Below, one piece after another: positions 12,608 to 23,999 of a stretch of 64,000 nt of DNA; the stretch's first letter is position 1, and every line of letters begins with the position of its first letter. The translations under genes were made by a program, and so were the position numbers. The notes under the pieces are model-generated. The model saw nothing but the letters and a program-made list of their open reading frames with translations, had not been told where the DNA came from and made no database searches. The DNA lies in contig OZ029915.1 in assembly GCA_964023275.1 (NCBI GenBank), positions 34,468,573 through 34,532,572 of the forward strand, in the 5' to 3' direction. This stretch comes from Norana najaformis (lineage: Eukaryota > Annelida > Clitellata > Crassiclitellata > Hormogastridae).

Positions 12608-13675
12608 TGTTTAGACTTTGACATGAACTCGTTAAAAGCTATCTGCACAGATGAGATATCGCACCAAAAGGTAGATGGCATGAGTGTAAGCCTATATATT
12701 ATGAATATATTTGTATATGTAATGTAGTAAGAGAAGAAAGAGGAAACGATTGTCTGTTTTAGCCACTGCCGAAGACGTTGTTCTTAGTTCTTATTTGTAT
12801 CTATTTACATATTTTTGCATACGACATAAAAACATCGAAAGGCGGAGCATAGGCTACTTCGAGTTAAGCATATCCTTCTGAGTTAAGCTTATTCTGAGTT
12901 ACCAGTGCCAGTTTATAGACATTTTGTAGGCATTTGGACCTTACCATACATGGAGATGTGTCAGCAGGGTCTCTGTCTTCTTCGGTCTGTGCCTCTTTCT
13001 ATCCGTGTAGTAGTCTGTCTTTGTATTGTTGCTGTCTCGTTTACTTTGTTTCCTGTTTCTTTGCTACCTTTGGGAGCCTAATTATCTTATCTAGTCGAGT
13101 CAGTAGTCTTTAAATTTGGTACTTAGCTTATCAGCCAGCGACCGCAATAACCGAAGTAATCATTAATTTGCTGCTCACAAGCCAGAAGTTAGAGCGAAAC
13201 AGAATCGAGCGAATACAGCTGTGGTCTTGTTTGTCCACTTGGGATGGCAGCAGTCTGGCAGCCAGTGAACAGTGCTCTGGCAGATAAGAGCACATGCTAA
13301 CGCTTCCGTCGCAGAAATATTATCCTTCAGCTTTGACAATGTAGAAAGCTTCGTCAATACCAACTGCAAGGATTAGTAATCGTATTACTTTGCATGAAAA
13401 CAAATACTACAAAGAATTACTGTTTACCACCATAAGTGTCACTCCACGAAGTTAGCCTAGCATCCGTCAGGGCACCAAATCGATCTTTCTGTTACGTTGT
13501 ATTTCTTCCTTTCTATCCACGCAACCCATTACAGCAACAGGCATGTTCACTGGGACTAATTAGATAATTTTTTCTACATAGTTACACACGCAGATTGCAT
13601 GAATAGGCCTATATTAAATATATTCATACGCACATGCAGAATCAACAAATAACGACATAAATTCATGTATAGGTC

Positions 13676-13855
<180 letters not shown>

Positions 13856-15856
13856 CTGAAATACATGAAAACATATATATATATATATATATATACGTAA
13901 TCTGACTTCAGAAAAAAGGCGAGAGAAATCCGGATTGAATTTCAATGGACAAAGCCAGCTTAAGAAAGCAATTTCGAAATAGTTCATCGCTGCAGCGAAC
14001 GCACAGCTACCGCAACGCAGTCTTATCCGCTCTAAGTGTTCAAAATGTCCAATACTTCGATCAGTTGACTTAAAGCCTTATCCGTCGACCAACGACAGGA
14101 CCACTGCTTTCGTGTATGCAGCGTAACGGACGATTAACTTCTAAGATCATTTCCACATCCAGAAACACGCAGCCACATTCTTGTAATAGAACAATCTAAT
14201 CCCAATGGCTAATCCTCTTTGAAAACGCGATGTAATTCCACGCATCACGCTTGCAATTATTAATAAGGGAAAGTAATTGAAAATTTGTGTACAATGGCTC
14301 GTTTAGGGGCTGCTGTTCGACTAACCGTAGGTGCAATTGTAATTATGTATTGACAACAGTAAAGACTCTAGATGCAGGTATTTACTTTTCATTAATGATG
14401 CACCGAAACCTAAACTACGCTTATATTGATATGAATTTGTTTCGTACAGTTCTAGGCCATAAGCTTTATATAGCGCACTACAGAAACTCTGGTGTATCCC
14501 TCCATCCAGACGTAAATTTTGAAGCTCGACATCAGCAACATGGACTCTTTTGTGGTTCCCGTTTAACGATGCTCTGTCATAACGAAGATGATTGACGTCG
14601 TCCTCCTCCTTTACCCAGGCTTGGGACTGGCATCACCTCGAGTACGCCAGTGGCGGATTTAGCATAGGCTCTAGAAGAGGAAATCTGTTATAATTTAATT
14701 ATAAATGATGGTGATGGTGGTGGTGGTGTTGATGATGAATTAAAAACTACAGAACCATCAAACCTGTGATGTTGGAAATTATGAACAGAAGGCACAACAG
14801 AAAGAGGAAGAAAGTCGGCTTTGTTCATTACGGCGATATGACGATAAAGGAGATTCTATAAAAATGATGATATAGAAGACTGGTGCCAAAGAAGCGCCCA
14901 CAACTTGACTGACGGTGCGTGACAGAGAAATGCGTAATGAAACGATTAATTGTGCAGCGGAGACCTGCGGACTTTCAGATCATGGACAGCGAATGTGAAA
15001 CTATCAGGAAAGCACCCGATTTTACAACAAAAACTTCTTAATTATAACCGTACAGAAATAAGCCTATTCAAATATTTGTGCTAATTCGTTAACGGTAACA
15101 CTGAAATGTAGGCCTATGTGCAACTGTTGCTTAGGCTGCAATTGACTGCAGGCATAAACTACTGGTAGTATGTGTGTGAGTGTGTGGGTGTATGTACGAA
15201 GGCCAATGAAGGTCTGCTCCACTACAGCTCCTAGCATGCTTTGCTCAGAGAATAACACTGGCCAACCGAAATTTTTTTTTCTTGTTGCCTTCGGTTTTAG
15301 ACCTGTTCTTGGGGTAATTTTGGGCGCTGATTCAGAAAATGTCATTGGATTGAGTGCATCAGGTCTAGTTTCTGAGATATCGTCGATTTTGTAAAGAAAA
15401 CCCAGTCCACTCTTTAAACGATGTCTTTGGCAAAACTAAAATGTCATAATAAGCTTTATTTGTGGCTAATTATAATTCTTGCTGATTCATATAATGCCTA
15501 CATCCTTATAATGTAAAATCAGCATATCTTGCCGCGTGCTGAGATATTGCTGATACAACGAAATAACTATTCGGTAGCCTACAGCTTACTCAGCACTAAA
15601 TTCATGGCCTCATTTAGAATTTATTTGTGCTTATACAGCGTTTCATGGTTTCGAACTATGTAAATAGATTATGCTGGTCAGCATTTATAGCCTATATAAA
15701 CCGCCTCCTGAAAGCTAGAGCAGCCGCAGTCGTCTTAGGGCATATTAAGAGTTGGTCGCAAGAACAATCTGTGAATGTGAGCATTAAATAACTACATGTT
15801 CTTGCTATTTTTTAGGTTAGTCATTTAATTCCTCAGATGCGAACATCCTTAAGGTT

Positions 15857-17560
15857 ATGGCTACTTCCAGACGGAGCTGCATTAACCATCCAGACATATT
15901 CTGCTACATTTGTGGGGAATACACACTAAAAGTAAACAGGAAACCGATTTCTGAGTTTGTAAAAAGAGCATATGTAGGTTATTTTGGTGTCAAACTTGGA
16001 GATCAAGATAAGCAATGGGCTCCTCATACAGTATGCAAAACTTGTACTGAACAATTGCGCCACTGGACAATTGGAAAGAGAAGCTGCCTGAAATTTGGTG
16101 TACCGATGGTTTGGAGGGAACAGATAAACCACTTCGACGACTGTTACTTTTGTATGGTTAATATCATAGGCATCAATCGAAATAATCGTCACAAGTTGTC
16201 TTACCCTGATATACCTTCAGCCAGGAGACCTGTTCCGCATTCGGATATTGTACCAGTTCCACCTTTTCGCGAACTACCTCAGCTCTCAGACGATGAGACT
16301 TGCATGTCCAATATCGGACAAGATGACGAAAGTGAAGAAAGTGGGGGCAGTGACAGTGATTTCCAATCAACTTCACACAGTGAACGTTTTGACCAAAAAG
16401 AGTTGAGTGATCTGATCAGGGACTTAAATCTTTCCAAAGAGTCCTCTGAATTGCTTGCGTCCAGACTAAAGGAAAAGAATGCACTTCAGCCTGGAACGAA
16501 AATTACAATTTATAGAAACAGAGAAAAGGATTTGCTGCCATTCTTTACCGAAGACAACAACCTAGTATTCTGTAATGGCATCAGCAACTTATTGAAGAAA
16601 ATTGGTCTGTCGGATTACAGCCCAGATGAGTGGCGTCTTTTTATCGACAGTTCAAAACGTAGTCTGAAATGTGTGCTTTTAAATAACGGCAACAAATTTG
16701 GTTCTATTCCAATCGGTCACTCCACCAGGATGAAAGAAGAGTACAATGCCATCTCTTTAGTACTGGAAAAGATAAAATACAAAGAACATCAATGGGTAAT
16801 TTGTGTAGACTTGAAGATGGTAAATTTCCTCCTTGGTCAACAAAGTGGCTACACAAAGTATCCCTGCTTTTTGTGTCTTTGGGACAGTAGAGCCAAGCAT
16901 GAACATTGGACAAGAAAAGATTGGCCTTCGAGGAAAGACATGGTGGTTGGAGCTCAAAATGTAATCAAGGAATCTTTGGTGGCACGAGATAGGATCATAC
17001 TGCCACCACTACATATAAAGCTAGGCCTGATGAAACAATTTGTCAGGGCTTTGAATAAAGAAGGTTCATGCTTCGAATACATAGTACACAAGTTACCAGG
17101 AATTAAAATGGAAAAATTGAAGGCTGGAATCTTCGATGGTCCACAGATCAGGCAACTTATGAATGACCCACTTTTCATACCATCAGTGAATGAAATCGAA
17201 TCTTGTGCCTGGTCTTCCTTTGTTCTTGTAACTAAAAATTTTCTTGGCAACAAGAAGGCAGACAATTATGCACAACTAGTAGAGGATATGCTTCTTCATT
17301 TCAACAAGCTTGGCTGCAACATGAGCATTAAAGTCCATTATCTCCACAGTCACTTAGATCGCTTTCCAGAGAATCTTGGTGACTTCAGCGAAGAGCAAGG
17401 TGAAAGATTTCACCAAGACATCAAAACAATGGAAAATCGATATCAAGGAAGATGGGATGCACACATGATGGCAGACTATTGCTGGAATATTATGCGCGAT
17501 TGTTCCGGCAGATGCCACACTCGGAAATCGTACAAAAGGAGCTTCTTCGGTGTCGAATGA
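15857..17560 (+). CDS. C2C2-rich, transposase-like protein of an animal-wide unnamed family
   Basis: 567 codons without introns. The start is the first ATG after an in-frame stop region; a TTTTTTAG just upstream (near 15813) could be the acceptor of a 5' UTR intron. Cysteine pairs C16/C19, C60/C63 and C96/C99 form a zinc-ribbon-like N-terminus (CYIC, CKTC, CYFC), followed by RRPVPHSD and an acidic Ser-rich linker (about 140-180). The C-terminal half has conserved-looking blocks: ICVDLKMVNFLLG near 318, YPCFLCLWD near 335, LPPLHIKLGLMKQFVRAL, and EEQGERFHQDI at 512-522. I recall near-identical blocks in many-copy unnamed proteins of cnidarians and insects. Acidic residues in the first and last blocks could be part of an RNase-H-like DDE site, but this is inference. 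An AATAAA follows at 17673. The frame is intact, so it is recent or under selection. Confidence 0.8.
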   Translation: MATSRRSCINHPDIFCYICGEYTLKVNRKPISEFVKRAYVGYFGVKLGDQDKQWAPHTVCKTCTEQLRHWTIGKRSCLKFGVPMVWREQINHFDDCYFCMVNIIGINRNNRHKLSYPDIPSARRPVPHSDIVPVPPFRELPQLSDDETCMSNIGQDDESEESGGSDSDFQSTSHSERFDQKELSDLIRDLNLSKESSELLASRLKEKNALQPGTKITIYRNREKDLLPFFTEDNNLVFCNGISNLLKKIGLSDYSPDEWRLFIDSSKRSLKCVLLNNGNKFGSIPIGHSTRMKEEYNAISLVLEKIKYKEHQWVICVDLKMVNFLLGQQSGYTKYPCFLCLWDSRAKHEHWTRKDWPSRKDMVVGAQNVIKESLVARDRIILPPLHIKLGLMKQFVRALNKEGSCFEYIVHKLPGIKMEKLKAGIFDGPQIRQLMNDPLFIPSVNEIESCAWSSFVLVTKNFLGNKKADNYAQLVEDMLLHFNKLGCNMSIKVHYLHSHLDRFPENLGDFSEEQGERFHQDIKTMENRYQGRWDAHMMADYCWNIMRDCSGRCHTRKSYKRSFFGVE

Positions 17561-17672
17561 CTTGAAATTTTTATAACAAACTTGTTCTGTTTGGTATCAT
17601 ATAAGTACAGTTTCAGGTACTACCATTTTCTTTTAAGTATTTGTATTATTATGTTTATTTAGTGTATCACAT

Positions 17673-17678
17673 AATAAA
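17673..17678 (+). promoter_or_regulatory. Polyadenylation signal of the 567-codon gene
   Basis: AATAAA about 113 bp after the stop codon, in an A/T-rich 3' region. Confidence 0.55.
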
Positions 17679-17987
17679 TTGAGCACTACATAATTATAGC
17701 TATAGCCTTATGTTTTATGGGCGAGCAGAGGCAAGGACTGGTATATGGCATAATGTTCTATATCTCGAAAACTAGACCTGCTGGGAGAAAACTGGTGCCT
17801 TTTCTGGAATCAGCAGGTCAAATATACCCAGAAACAGTTCTAACATTTGAGGCAACAAATTATGTGTTGGCCAGTGTAATTATTCAGACCCGGAACAAGA
17901 GACTGCGGTTATAGCTGGGAGAACAAGGCAGAATAATAGAATTTGTTTACAGGCTGGAAAGATGGTGGATAGAACTAAGCGTAGCTT

Positions 17988-18033
<46 letters not shown>

Positions 18034-18054
18034 CCACCACCACCATCATCATCA
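17988..18054. repeat. (ATC)n microsatellite
   Basis: About 20 ATC/ACC units, just outside the right inverted repeat of the transposon-like unit. Poly-Ser and poly-Asp frames through it are artefacts. Confidence 0.92.
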
Positions 18055-18169
18055 GTGGTGTGTCCTTCACAAAAGCACCAAGCTTCATACATTAACCCAC
18101 AGTCGTTTCCACAACTCTCTGTCAACCGTCCCGGTCTTGGGCCTGTCTCCAGCCTGCATGTAGCCTAAA

Positions 18170-18497
18170 GTTGAATACATACGAGAGTTGTTCGTGCCGG
18201 CCGGTGCCCATCCGGGTCGTCTGTCGCTTCGCTCTTCATCCCGAGGAGATTTACAGGTTCCTCGCTGTGGTACATCAGCACGACAACACCGTGCATTGTC
18301 CTGCATGGGTCCTTTTCCCTGTGGAATAGTCTTCCTATAAACATTCGTTCTATTTCTGTTAATTTGTCCCAAGAAACATTCTCTTCTTTAGTCAAGACTT
18401 ACTTGTCTAAATTAACTGGGCAGCCATGTTCACAGCGCTTTTGAGAGGTTCTTAAAATGCGCTATGTAAAAGATTAGATACATACATACATACAAAA
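18170..18497 (+). mobile_element. LINE 3' fragment (CR1/L2-like) with ACAT tail
   Basis: Read across one frameshift, the + strand gives the C-terminal motif of LINE polymerase proteins: SLPINIRSISVNLSQETF, then SSLVKTYLSKL. It ends in an ATGCGCTATGTAAA-type 3' UTR and an (ACAT)n tail at 18478-18494. Confidence 0.65.
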
Positions 18498-18698
18498 TTC
18501 AGTGGGTGAAGAAGATCAGCCTCATCGAGAGGGTCCACTTGTGCCTGGGTCGTTCAAATGGTCTTTTCCAGCTCCTTGGGTGGCCGGAAATCAAGGCTGG
18601 GAACGCTCTGCCGGGGTCCTGCCTGCTATGGCACCACACGAAGTGCCCAAACATCTGGAGCCGTATGCATGAAAAGGTCTTAAGCTAGTCGGTGACTA

Positions 18699-18750
18699 GG
18701 CCGCTAGTCCGGACTAGCTAGTCAGTGACAGCTACTCCGGACTAGCGGCC
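18699..18750. repeat. Perfect 15-bp inverted repeat (foldback)
   Basis: Arms 18699-18713 (GGCCGCTAGTCCGGA) and 18736-18750 (its exact reverse complement) with a 22-bp spacer, inside the left end of the Harbinger-like element. CTAGTCCGGACTAG is palindromic by itself. Confidence 0.9.
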
Positions 18751-19308
18751 TTCGACAAGTGGTATGCATGAGTAGGTCTTAGACAACAGACTAGCTAGTC
18801 CTGTTTTAAGATGCGCCGGGTAATTTTGCTTACGCAGGGTTTTCCCCTTTTGACGTGGTTTCGTGATTGCGCATGCGCATTAGGTATTTATAGGCAGTCG
18901 CCCGCTATGGGACAGGGTGGTCCCCAAATAAAAATCGCATTATCATCACTGTTAATGTAATACCAGGTAATACTAAAACATTACATATTAAAAAATGGAA
19001 ACAAGTAGTTAACTGTTTCAGTTGCTATGCTACGCCTTCAAATTAAACCTCTACAAATTCTCAGTGAAACTTGGTAAACTCGAGTAAACTATGTCCGTCA
19101 GTTCCTACCAATTTCTGGGTTTTATTATTGGTGTTCGGTACAGTCTACAATTACACATGGCATGGGTTTTAATTAACACTCGCCCGTACTACACTTTTAC
19201 GTTACTCAACTCGTTTTCGGACGTTCGTTCTCGGTTAATGAGAACAAATTAAATGACATTAAATTTAGTTTTCAACTTATCGTATCTACGATACGAAAGG
19301 CACGGATC

Positions 19309-19512
19309 TCAAACGTGATCAGCGAATGCGACATAGGTAGCTATTTCGTCACAAATTATTAGCAACTCGTGACGGCGAAAACGAAAAGTATAATAAATTT
19401 TATCGTCCTGGAACGATGCGAGTGGATTTCGACGGGCGTTAAACACGCCTTCACGTTGAAAACTTCGTCGAATCCTACGAATAGTAACAACCGCCATTTT
19501 GTTTTCTTTCAC
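19309..19512 (-). pseudogene. Remnant of the N-terminus of a PIF/Harbinger (HARBI1-like) transposase
   Basis: 67 codons beginning MKENKMAVVTIRRIRRSFQR. The order basic-rich start, ARRNPLASFQDD, then YYTFRFRRHELLIICDEI matches the N-terminal region of HARBI1-type transposases (an arginine-rich RNPL motif, then a helical RF-R-E-L block). The frame stops soon after; no DDE domain was found inside the element, so it is non-autonomous. Confidence 0.65.
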
Positions 19513-20071
19513 TAAGTCCGACTAGCCGACTTAACGCCTACTTGAGAAGTGGACTAGCTCTAGGCCAGGCTTATTGCGCTAAGACCGCTTCACGCATACC
19601 AAACTAAATCGCTAGTCGGGCTTAAGCGAACTTAGTCAGAGGGAGTAGCACTTACGACCGCTTCATGCATACAGCCCCTGAAGTCTTCACTTTTCAATCA
19701 TCTCCAGGCCTTGGGTCTATATCTTGTGCTTGCATATTTCTGTGTTGGCACGTGTGGAATATAGAATTCGCACGATGCTCCTCAGGCACCATTGTTGGAA
19801 GGCATCCAGCCTCTACTCCAAGGCCACTGTGAGCATCGAGGTCTCCACCCATAAAGACGCAAGATGTAACCAGACTTTTGTGTCCAGAAAAATCCTAGAT
19901 TTTAAATAAAAATATTTAAGATCTTAAGCTATATTGTAAACATGAACAAAGTTATTTTTAACAGTTCCAAGGCCACAAATACCTTGAACATATTTCTAAT
20001 TCAAAATTATTCTTACGAAAAACTCTAGATTATTGACCAGCATAACAGTGAGGACATTCCAAGGGTCTGAT

Positions 20072-20616
20072 TCATGAATTCCTGCAATTGTTTTCTTTAG
20101 AGCATGATGCTACTTTAAGTTTCAACTGCGCATGTTCGATATATCGTTGATGTCTGTTTTCCTTGTAATTTCTTATTCTTTCCTCTTCAGCAACAGGATC
20201 ATCCAATTCCATACCCCATCTCAAGGTCGAGTTTAACGTGTCAGCTAAAGTCGTATTTATTGCTAATGTGTCTAAGCTCTGATTCTGCTGCAGAGAGTTC
20301 TTCTTTCTGCTACCTTTTTTACTTGAATGCTTAGCTGAACTGTAAGTTTTTGAAGATTCGGTAGAAGCCTTGGTTTTCTTGGGCTTTTCCGGTTTTCTCA
20401 GTTGAATCCCTTTTACTGTTATTGATGCAGAATCCATGGGGGAAGGCTTTGCATTTACAGATTTCACAAAGTTGCTATTCATACTGTTTGTATAGGAATG
20501 CAAAGAGACGCAACTGTCAGAAGTAGCTGGTTTAGGTGATGCTCTGAAGTAGTTGTTGTCGAATGTGCTTCTAGCTCTAGTTGGCCTTTTCCAGCTGATG
20601 CTGTTTATTCTCTTGA
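20072..20616 (-). CDS. C-terminal exon of a lysine/serine-rich protein, LIAT1-like
   Basis: The exon starts after a TATTTTAG acceptor (CT at 20617-20618 on the + strand), entering in phase 1, and ends with a stop at 20072. It encodes about 181 residues: a Ser/Asn-rich stretch, a basic low-complexity region (LRKPEKPKKTK, SSKKGSRKKNS), then the conserved-looking end TLRWGMELDDPVAEEERIRN followed by YKENRHQRYIEHAQ. That end resembles the C-terminal domain of LIAT1, a ligand of the arginyl-transferase ATE1 that also has a lysine-rich low-complexity region; this is from memory of the family. The phase matches the donor at 21962, so the two exons join. I saw no clear polyadenylation signal. Confidence 0.62.
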
Positions 20617-21347
20617 CTAAAATATAAAATAAATCACATGATAGGAAACTGATTACCAGTAAATGTATTGTATCAGCTAAACACACTTAAAATGTACCAT
20701 CAAATGGCCTAAAAAATCATGCTAAAATGATGCCTGTGTAACCAATAGTATCAGATGCAACATACTGATTCATTTACACTTGATGTCATTAGCTCATTCT
20801 CTGACTCCAGGAACCAAAAAGAGTGCACTTGGGTCACCTGGCAACATTTCAGAATTGATGTGAACACATGAGGAATAACAAGCCTGCTAAGAAAAGAACT
20901 CTGGAATCACGTGTGTCCAACTGTCCCTGTGACCAGTACTGAAGCAAGTCAAAATCGATGCTGGTCATGGCTGACCGAAACGTCTTCGTGAAAATCTTAC
21001 TAAGATTCAAAATTTTATAAATTTTGTGAGGACTTAAACATAAAAGGTCTACAGTCATTAAAAAGACATTTGTAGTAAAGTATGAATAGGTTTTGCAGCC
21101 ATTTACTATGGCCGACATGTTTTTCAAGGGGAGAAGGACTTAGCTTTGGATACCTGTTTACTGTGATGAAGACACAGTTGCACAGCTTTTAAGAATAGTC
21201 TAAAACACTGCATTCATGTGGACCAGCAGTTCCAGTTCTGTTTGTTGGAATTCAGCACAGGTTTTGGCAAAATCTTTTACCCTCTGAGCACTTCTTTACA
21301 CAGCATGCACCTGAAATTATAGTACATCTTCATGAATGATAAGATGC

Positions 21348-21558
21348 ACTATGGTAACTAAGGTAAAGTATGGTATGCAGATTATACTTAATTACTGTTC
21401 ATAAGCTTTAATGTGTGTGCTCGTTTTATGGATAGTAAAGTTAACTTACTTACTATGGTAACTAAGGTAAAGTGTGGTAGTGTGTTTGCACATCATACTT
21501 CATTACTGTTCATTAACTTTACTGTATGTGTGTTTTATGAACAGTAAAGCTTAACTTA
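21348..21558. repeat. Two-copy tandem repeat, 104-bp period
   Basis: Units starting at 21348 and 21452 share ACTATGGTAACTAAGGTAAA, ATTACTGTTCAT and GTAAAG..TTAACTTA in the same order with scattered substitutions and small indels. It lies in the intron between the two LIAT1-like exons. Confidence 0.8.
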
Positions 21559-21962
21559 ATAACCAAAAAGTATTGGTGAAAGTACTGGCAGTAGTATTGC
21601 AATTTTTTAAAAGTAAGGTATTGGTGTTGCCAATATAGTTATACCTCAGATTCATATATGCTGACTTTGTGCACATAACAAATACTTTAAATAAATAAAT
21701 TAACTTCCAGACCATCTGAACAACTCAAATAGCCACTTCTTTAGGGATGACATATGAGTACACTGTACCAATGTAAATTGTGAGGTAAAAAAGGTCCCAC
21801 TGACTGTGGTCGTATTTGCACTTCAGCCAGGGCAGAAACATATTTCAAGATTTCTGTTCTATTAACATCATATAGCAAACCTAGATACTGGATAAATAAA
21901 TCAAAAGTACACAGTCAATAGTAGTATTAGGTTGTAAGGAAGAATAATGACTGACCACTCAC

Positions 21963-22199
21963 CCTCACATGTCAAGGCTAAAACACAAATTTCTAACACT
22001 TCACACCTATTCTTATATACAATGTAACCTGCTTCATGAAGAAGAGCTTCAAGGGCCTGATCATGTTCTTGTTCCAGCTCTGATTTTTGTTGTACTTTTT
22101 GTTGCTGTCCTTGTTCTTCTTCTTCTTCTTCTCCTCCTTTCTTCTTCCTCCTTCTCTGCCTTCTCTTCTTTCTCCTTCTCCTCTGCCACGTTCTTCTTA
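21963..22199 (-). CDS. Upstream exon of the LIAT1-like gene (5' limit uncertain)
   Basis: The exon ends at a strong donor (GAGG before GTGAGT, exon end 21963) in phase 1, exactly the phase needed by the exon at 20616: the split codon becomes GTC (Val). The supported part encodes SELEQEHDQALEALLHEAGY then IVYKNRCEVLEICVLALTCE, preceded by a Glu/Gln-rich run made by a purine-rich tract (about 22100-22190). The start shown is approximate: a possible acceptor or start lies near 22200, and the tract makes the frame uncertain. The role of this part is unknown. Confidence 0.5.
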
Positions 22200-23099
22200 T
22201 ATACAATATAACCTATATTTTTATATGTATCATAATGTGCTGCTGCTTTGTATAATATATTATATAACTAAACATACATATCATATGGGCTTTTCTCTAC
22301 GATTAGAGAACTACTTGTATGAGGTAAAGGTTCAGACATGGATGGTACTTCACTCTGTCACTAAACAAATATTGCTTAGAGCAGAAGAAACTTAGCCAGA
22401 TGAGACATCAATGACTTGTTTCAACCTGGCTGGTCAGGACATGCATTTATGTATTACTCAATTTATGAAAACCATGAATGCCATGTCTTTTTGTAATACA
22501 TAGTGTACCATATGTGCAGGTTACAATCACAACATCCCTCTTTGTGGGTTTTGATAAAGAATTTAAACATAAGATACCGGGTAAGTGTGCACTGCATTTC
22601 TGCATGGGTTAGAAGCCATGTTAAGATCCTAGATTTCCTTCTTTCCTTTCTTCCTTCCTTCCATCCTACATTAAAACACACTCTTGATTCATGTAGCCCT
22701 ATTTGTTACTTCAAAGAACAAGTGATGGTGATCTAAAGACAAATTAAAGACAATTAAAGTGCTCTAGTACTTATGACTGAAGTTTATGCTCTTCACATGT
22801 CTAAACAATTTAAATTCCAAAATAATAATAGATCAAATAGATCCATTTGGATTTACGTAATTTATGCAGAGTACCAATGTTGATTAATATCATAAGCTGT
22901 GTACCAAATCAGTCGGTGAATTTTAAATTTCAATGTTAACAAGGTTTACCTGTAGCCTTTAATTGAGATGGCTTTACTCCAAGTCAAAGTCCAGCGTAAC
23001 TGGTTATCATAAATAAATCAGAGTAAATAAGAATACCAGTAAACCTGTTTGGTATGGAATACATAAAGCCAATTACTCTTTGTTTCTGTTTTGTTTTTT

Positions 23100-23180
23100 A
23101 ACCCATATACAGCGCCCTTTTCTTTGGCCTCGGCTGTGCTATGGCGCTATATAAATTGTCTTATTATTAGTATTATTTTG
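23100..23180 (+). mobile_element. LINE 3' end
   Basis: The segment CAGCGCCCTTTTC, GGCCTCGGCTGTGCTATGGC and GCTATATAAATTGTCTTATT matches, inverted, the 3' end of the LINE fragment at 49726. Only the tail remains, with TTATTA units. Confidence 0.7.
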
Positions 23181-23999
23181 CTGCTTTACCAAATAATGTA
23201 AGTTAACCATAACCAAAACAAAAAAACAATTGTGGATGTGCTTCATCCTTCCACAGAAATACTCATACATGACTCGGAGCAATGTTGGCCTGAAATCATA
23301 GCTAAGACTTCCACAATATTCCATGCACTTTTAATTCCAAATAATTATCAACAATCTCCTTCCTTCAGGTCTCACTGACCACTTGTATCTTAGCCAGCCC
23401 TCCCTAAAAGATTGTGATACTGGACAGCAGTTTCAATTAGAAGTGACAGCTGACTGATGCCTCGTGTATTAAAACAGAAAGAACATTATTGTTTGTAATC
23501 ACATAGCACCATTACTTAATGATAAGGCACCAGTCAATGGCATTAAGGCAAAATCAAGGCCAATAATGCAAAATCAACACCTCTTTTAAAAGTAATCTGT
23601 GAAATGTTGTATATTAGTCCAAAATGTTCAATACAAACTGCAACCGTAATTTTCTTACCATAGAGTGTACTTAATAACCTACAGACGCAGACGAATGCAC
23701 CCATGTAACAGGATACTTTAAAACTGAAATTCTCATTTATGTTATGTTCATAAGTTTTCATGAAGAGCTATAGCACTTACAATTATAATTTCGAAGAAAC
23801 TGTTTGTTCCTCGACAGTGAGCCATTCATCTTTTATAAACGTGCTCAAACTCAGCACCTTTCAGCCTGCATCAAGTGCCATTATCCTTATATTTCCTAGA
23901 GTGCTGAGATTGTTGAATAACGATAAACATTTTATGTTACAATATAAACAAATATGCCAAATTTAAAAGATATATAATATAAAAAATTAACTTACACGT

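Larger units (their letters stand above)
15251..17881 (+). mobile_element. Transposon-like unit: 567-codon gene between diverged inverted repeats
   Basis: The flanks match in inverted orientation. Left 15251-15380 and the reverse complement of right 17761-17881 share, in the same order, ACACTGGCCAAC, TTGTTGCCT, GCTGATTC(C)AGAAAA and AGCAGGTCTAGTTT/ATCAGGTCTAGTTT followed by GAGATAT. Outer boundaries and target duplications could not be fixed. The arrangement (single intron-free frame, TIR-like arms about 0.5 kb and 0.2 kb away) suggests a 2.6-kb DNA transposon or its relic. Confidence 0.55.
18658..19677. mobile_element. PIF/Harbinger-like DNA element with nested terminal inverted repeats
   Basis: The 1020-bp element starts GAGCCGTATGCATGA and ends with the inverse of GGGCTGTATGCATGA (13 of 15 identical), flanked on both sides by CTG, a 3-bp target duplication. 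A second inner pair, GGTATGCATGAGTAGGTC near 18760 and its inverse GGTATGCGTGAAGCGGTC near 19597, repeats the same end. The interior contains a decayed HARBI1-like frame on the - strand. PIF/Harbinger elements make 3-bp duplications, usually TWA, so CTG is atypical. Confidence 0.75.

Noticed and set aside
12385..12681. Cysteine-rich 98-codon frame on the - strand, toxin-like at first sight
   Set aside because: The cysteines are the - strand reading of the CAG array; no signal peptide.
17962..18168. Poly-Ser / poly-Asp frames
   Set aside because: ATC microsatellite translation.
23640..23761. Possible first exon on the - strand (short frame followed by GTAAGA near 23657)
   Set aside because: The donor is plausible, but the sequence shows no feature linking it to the LIAT1-like exons, and the acceptor side of the next exon is unclear.
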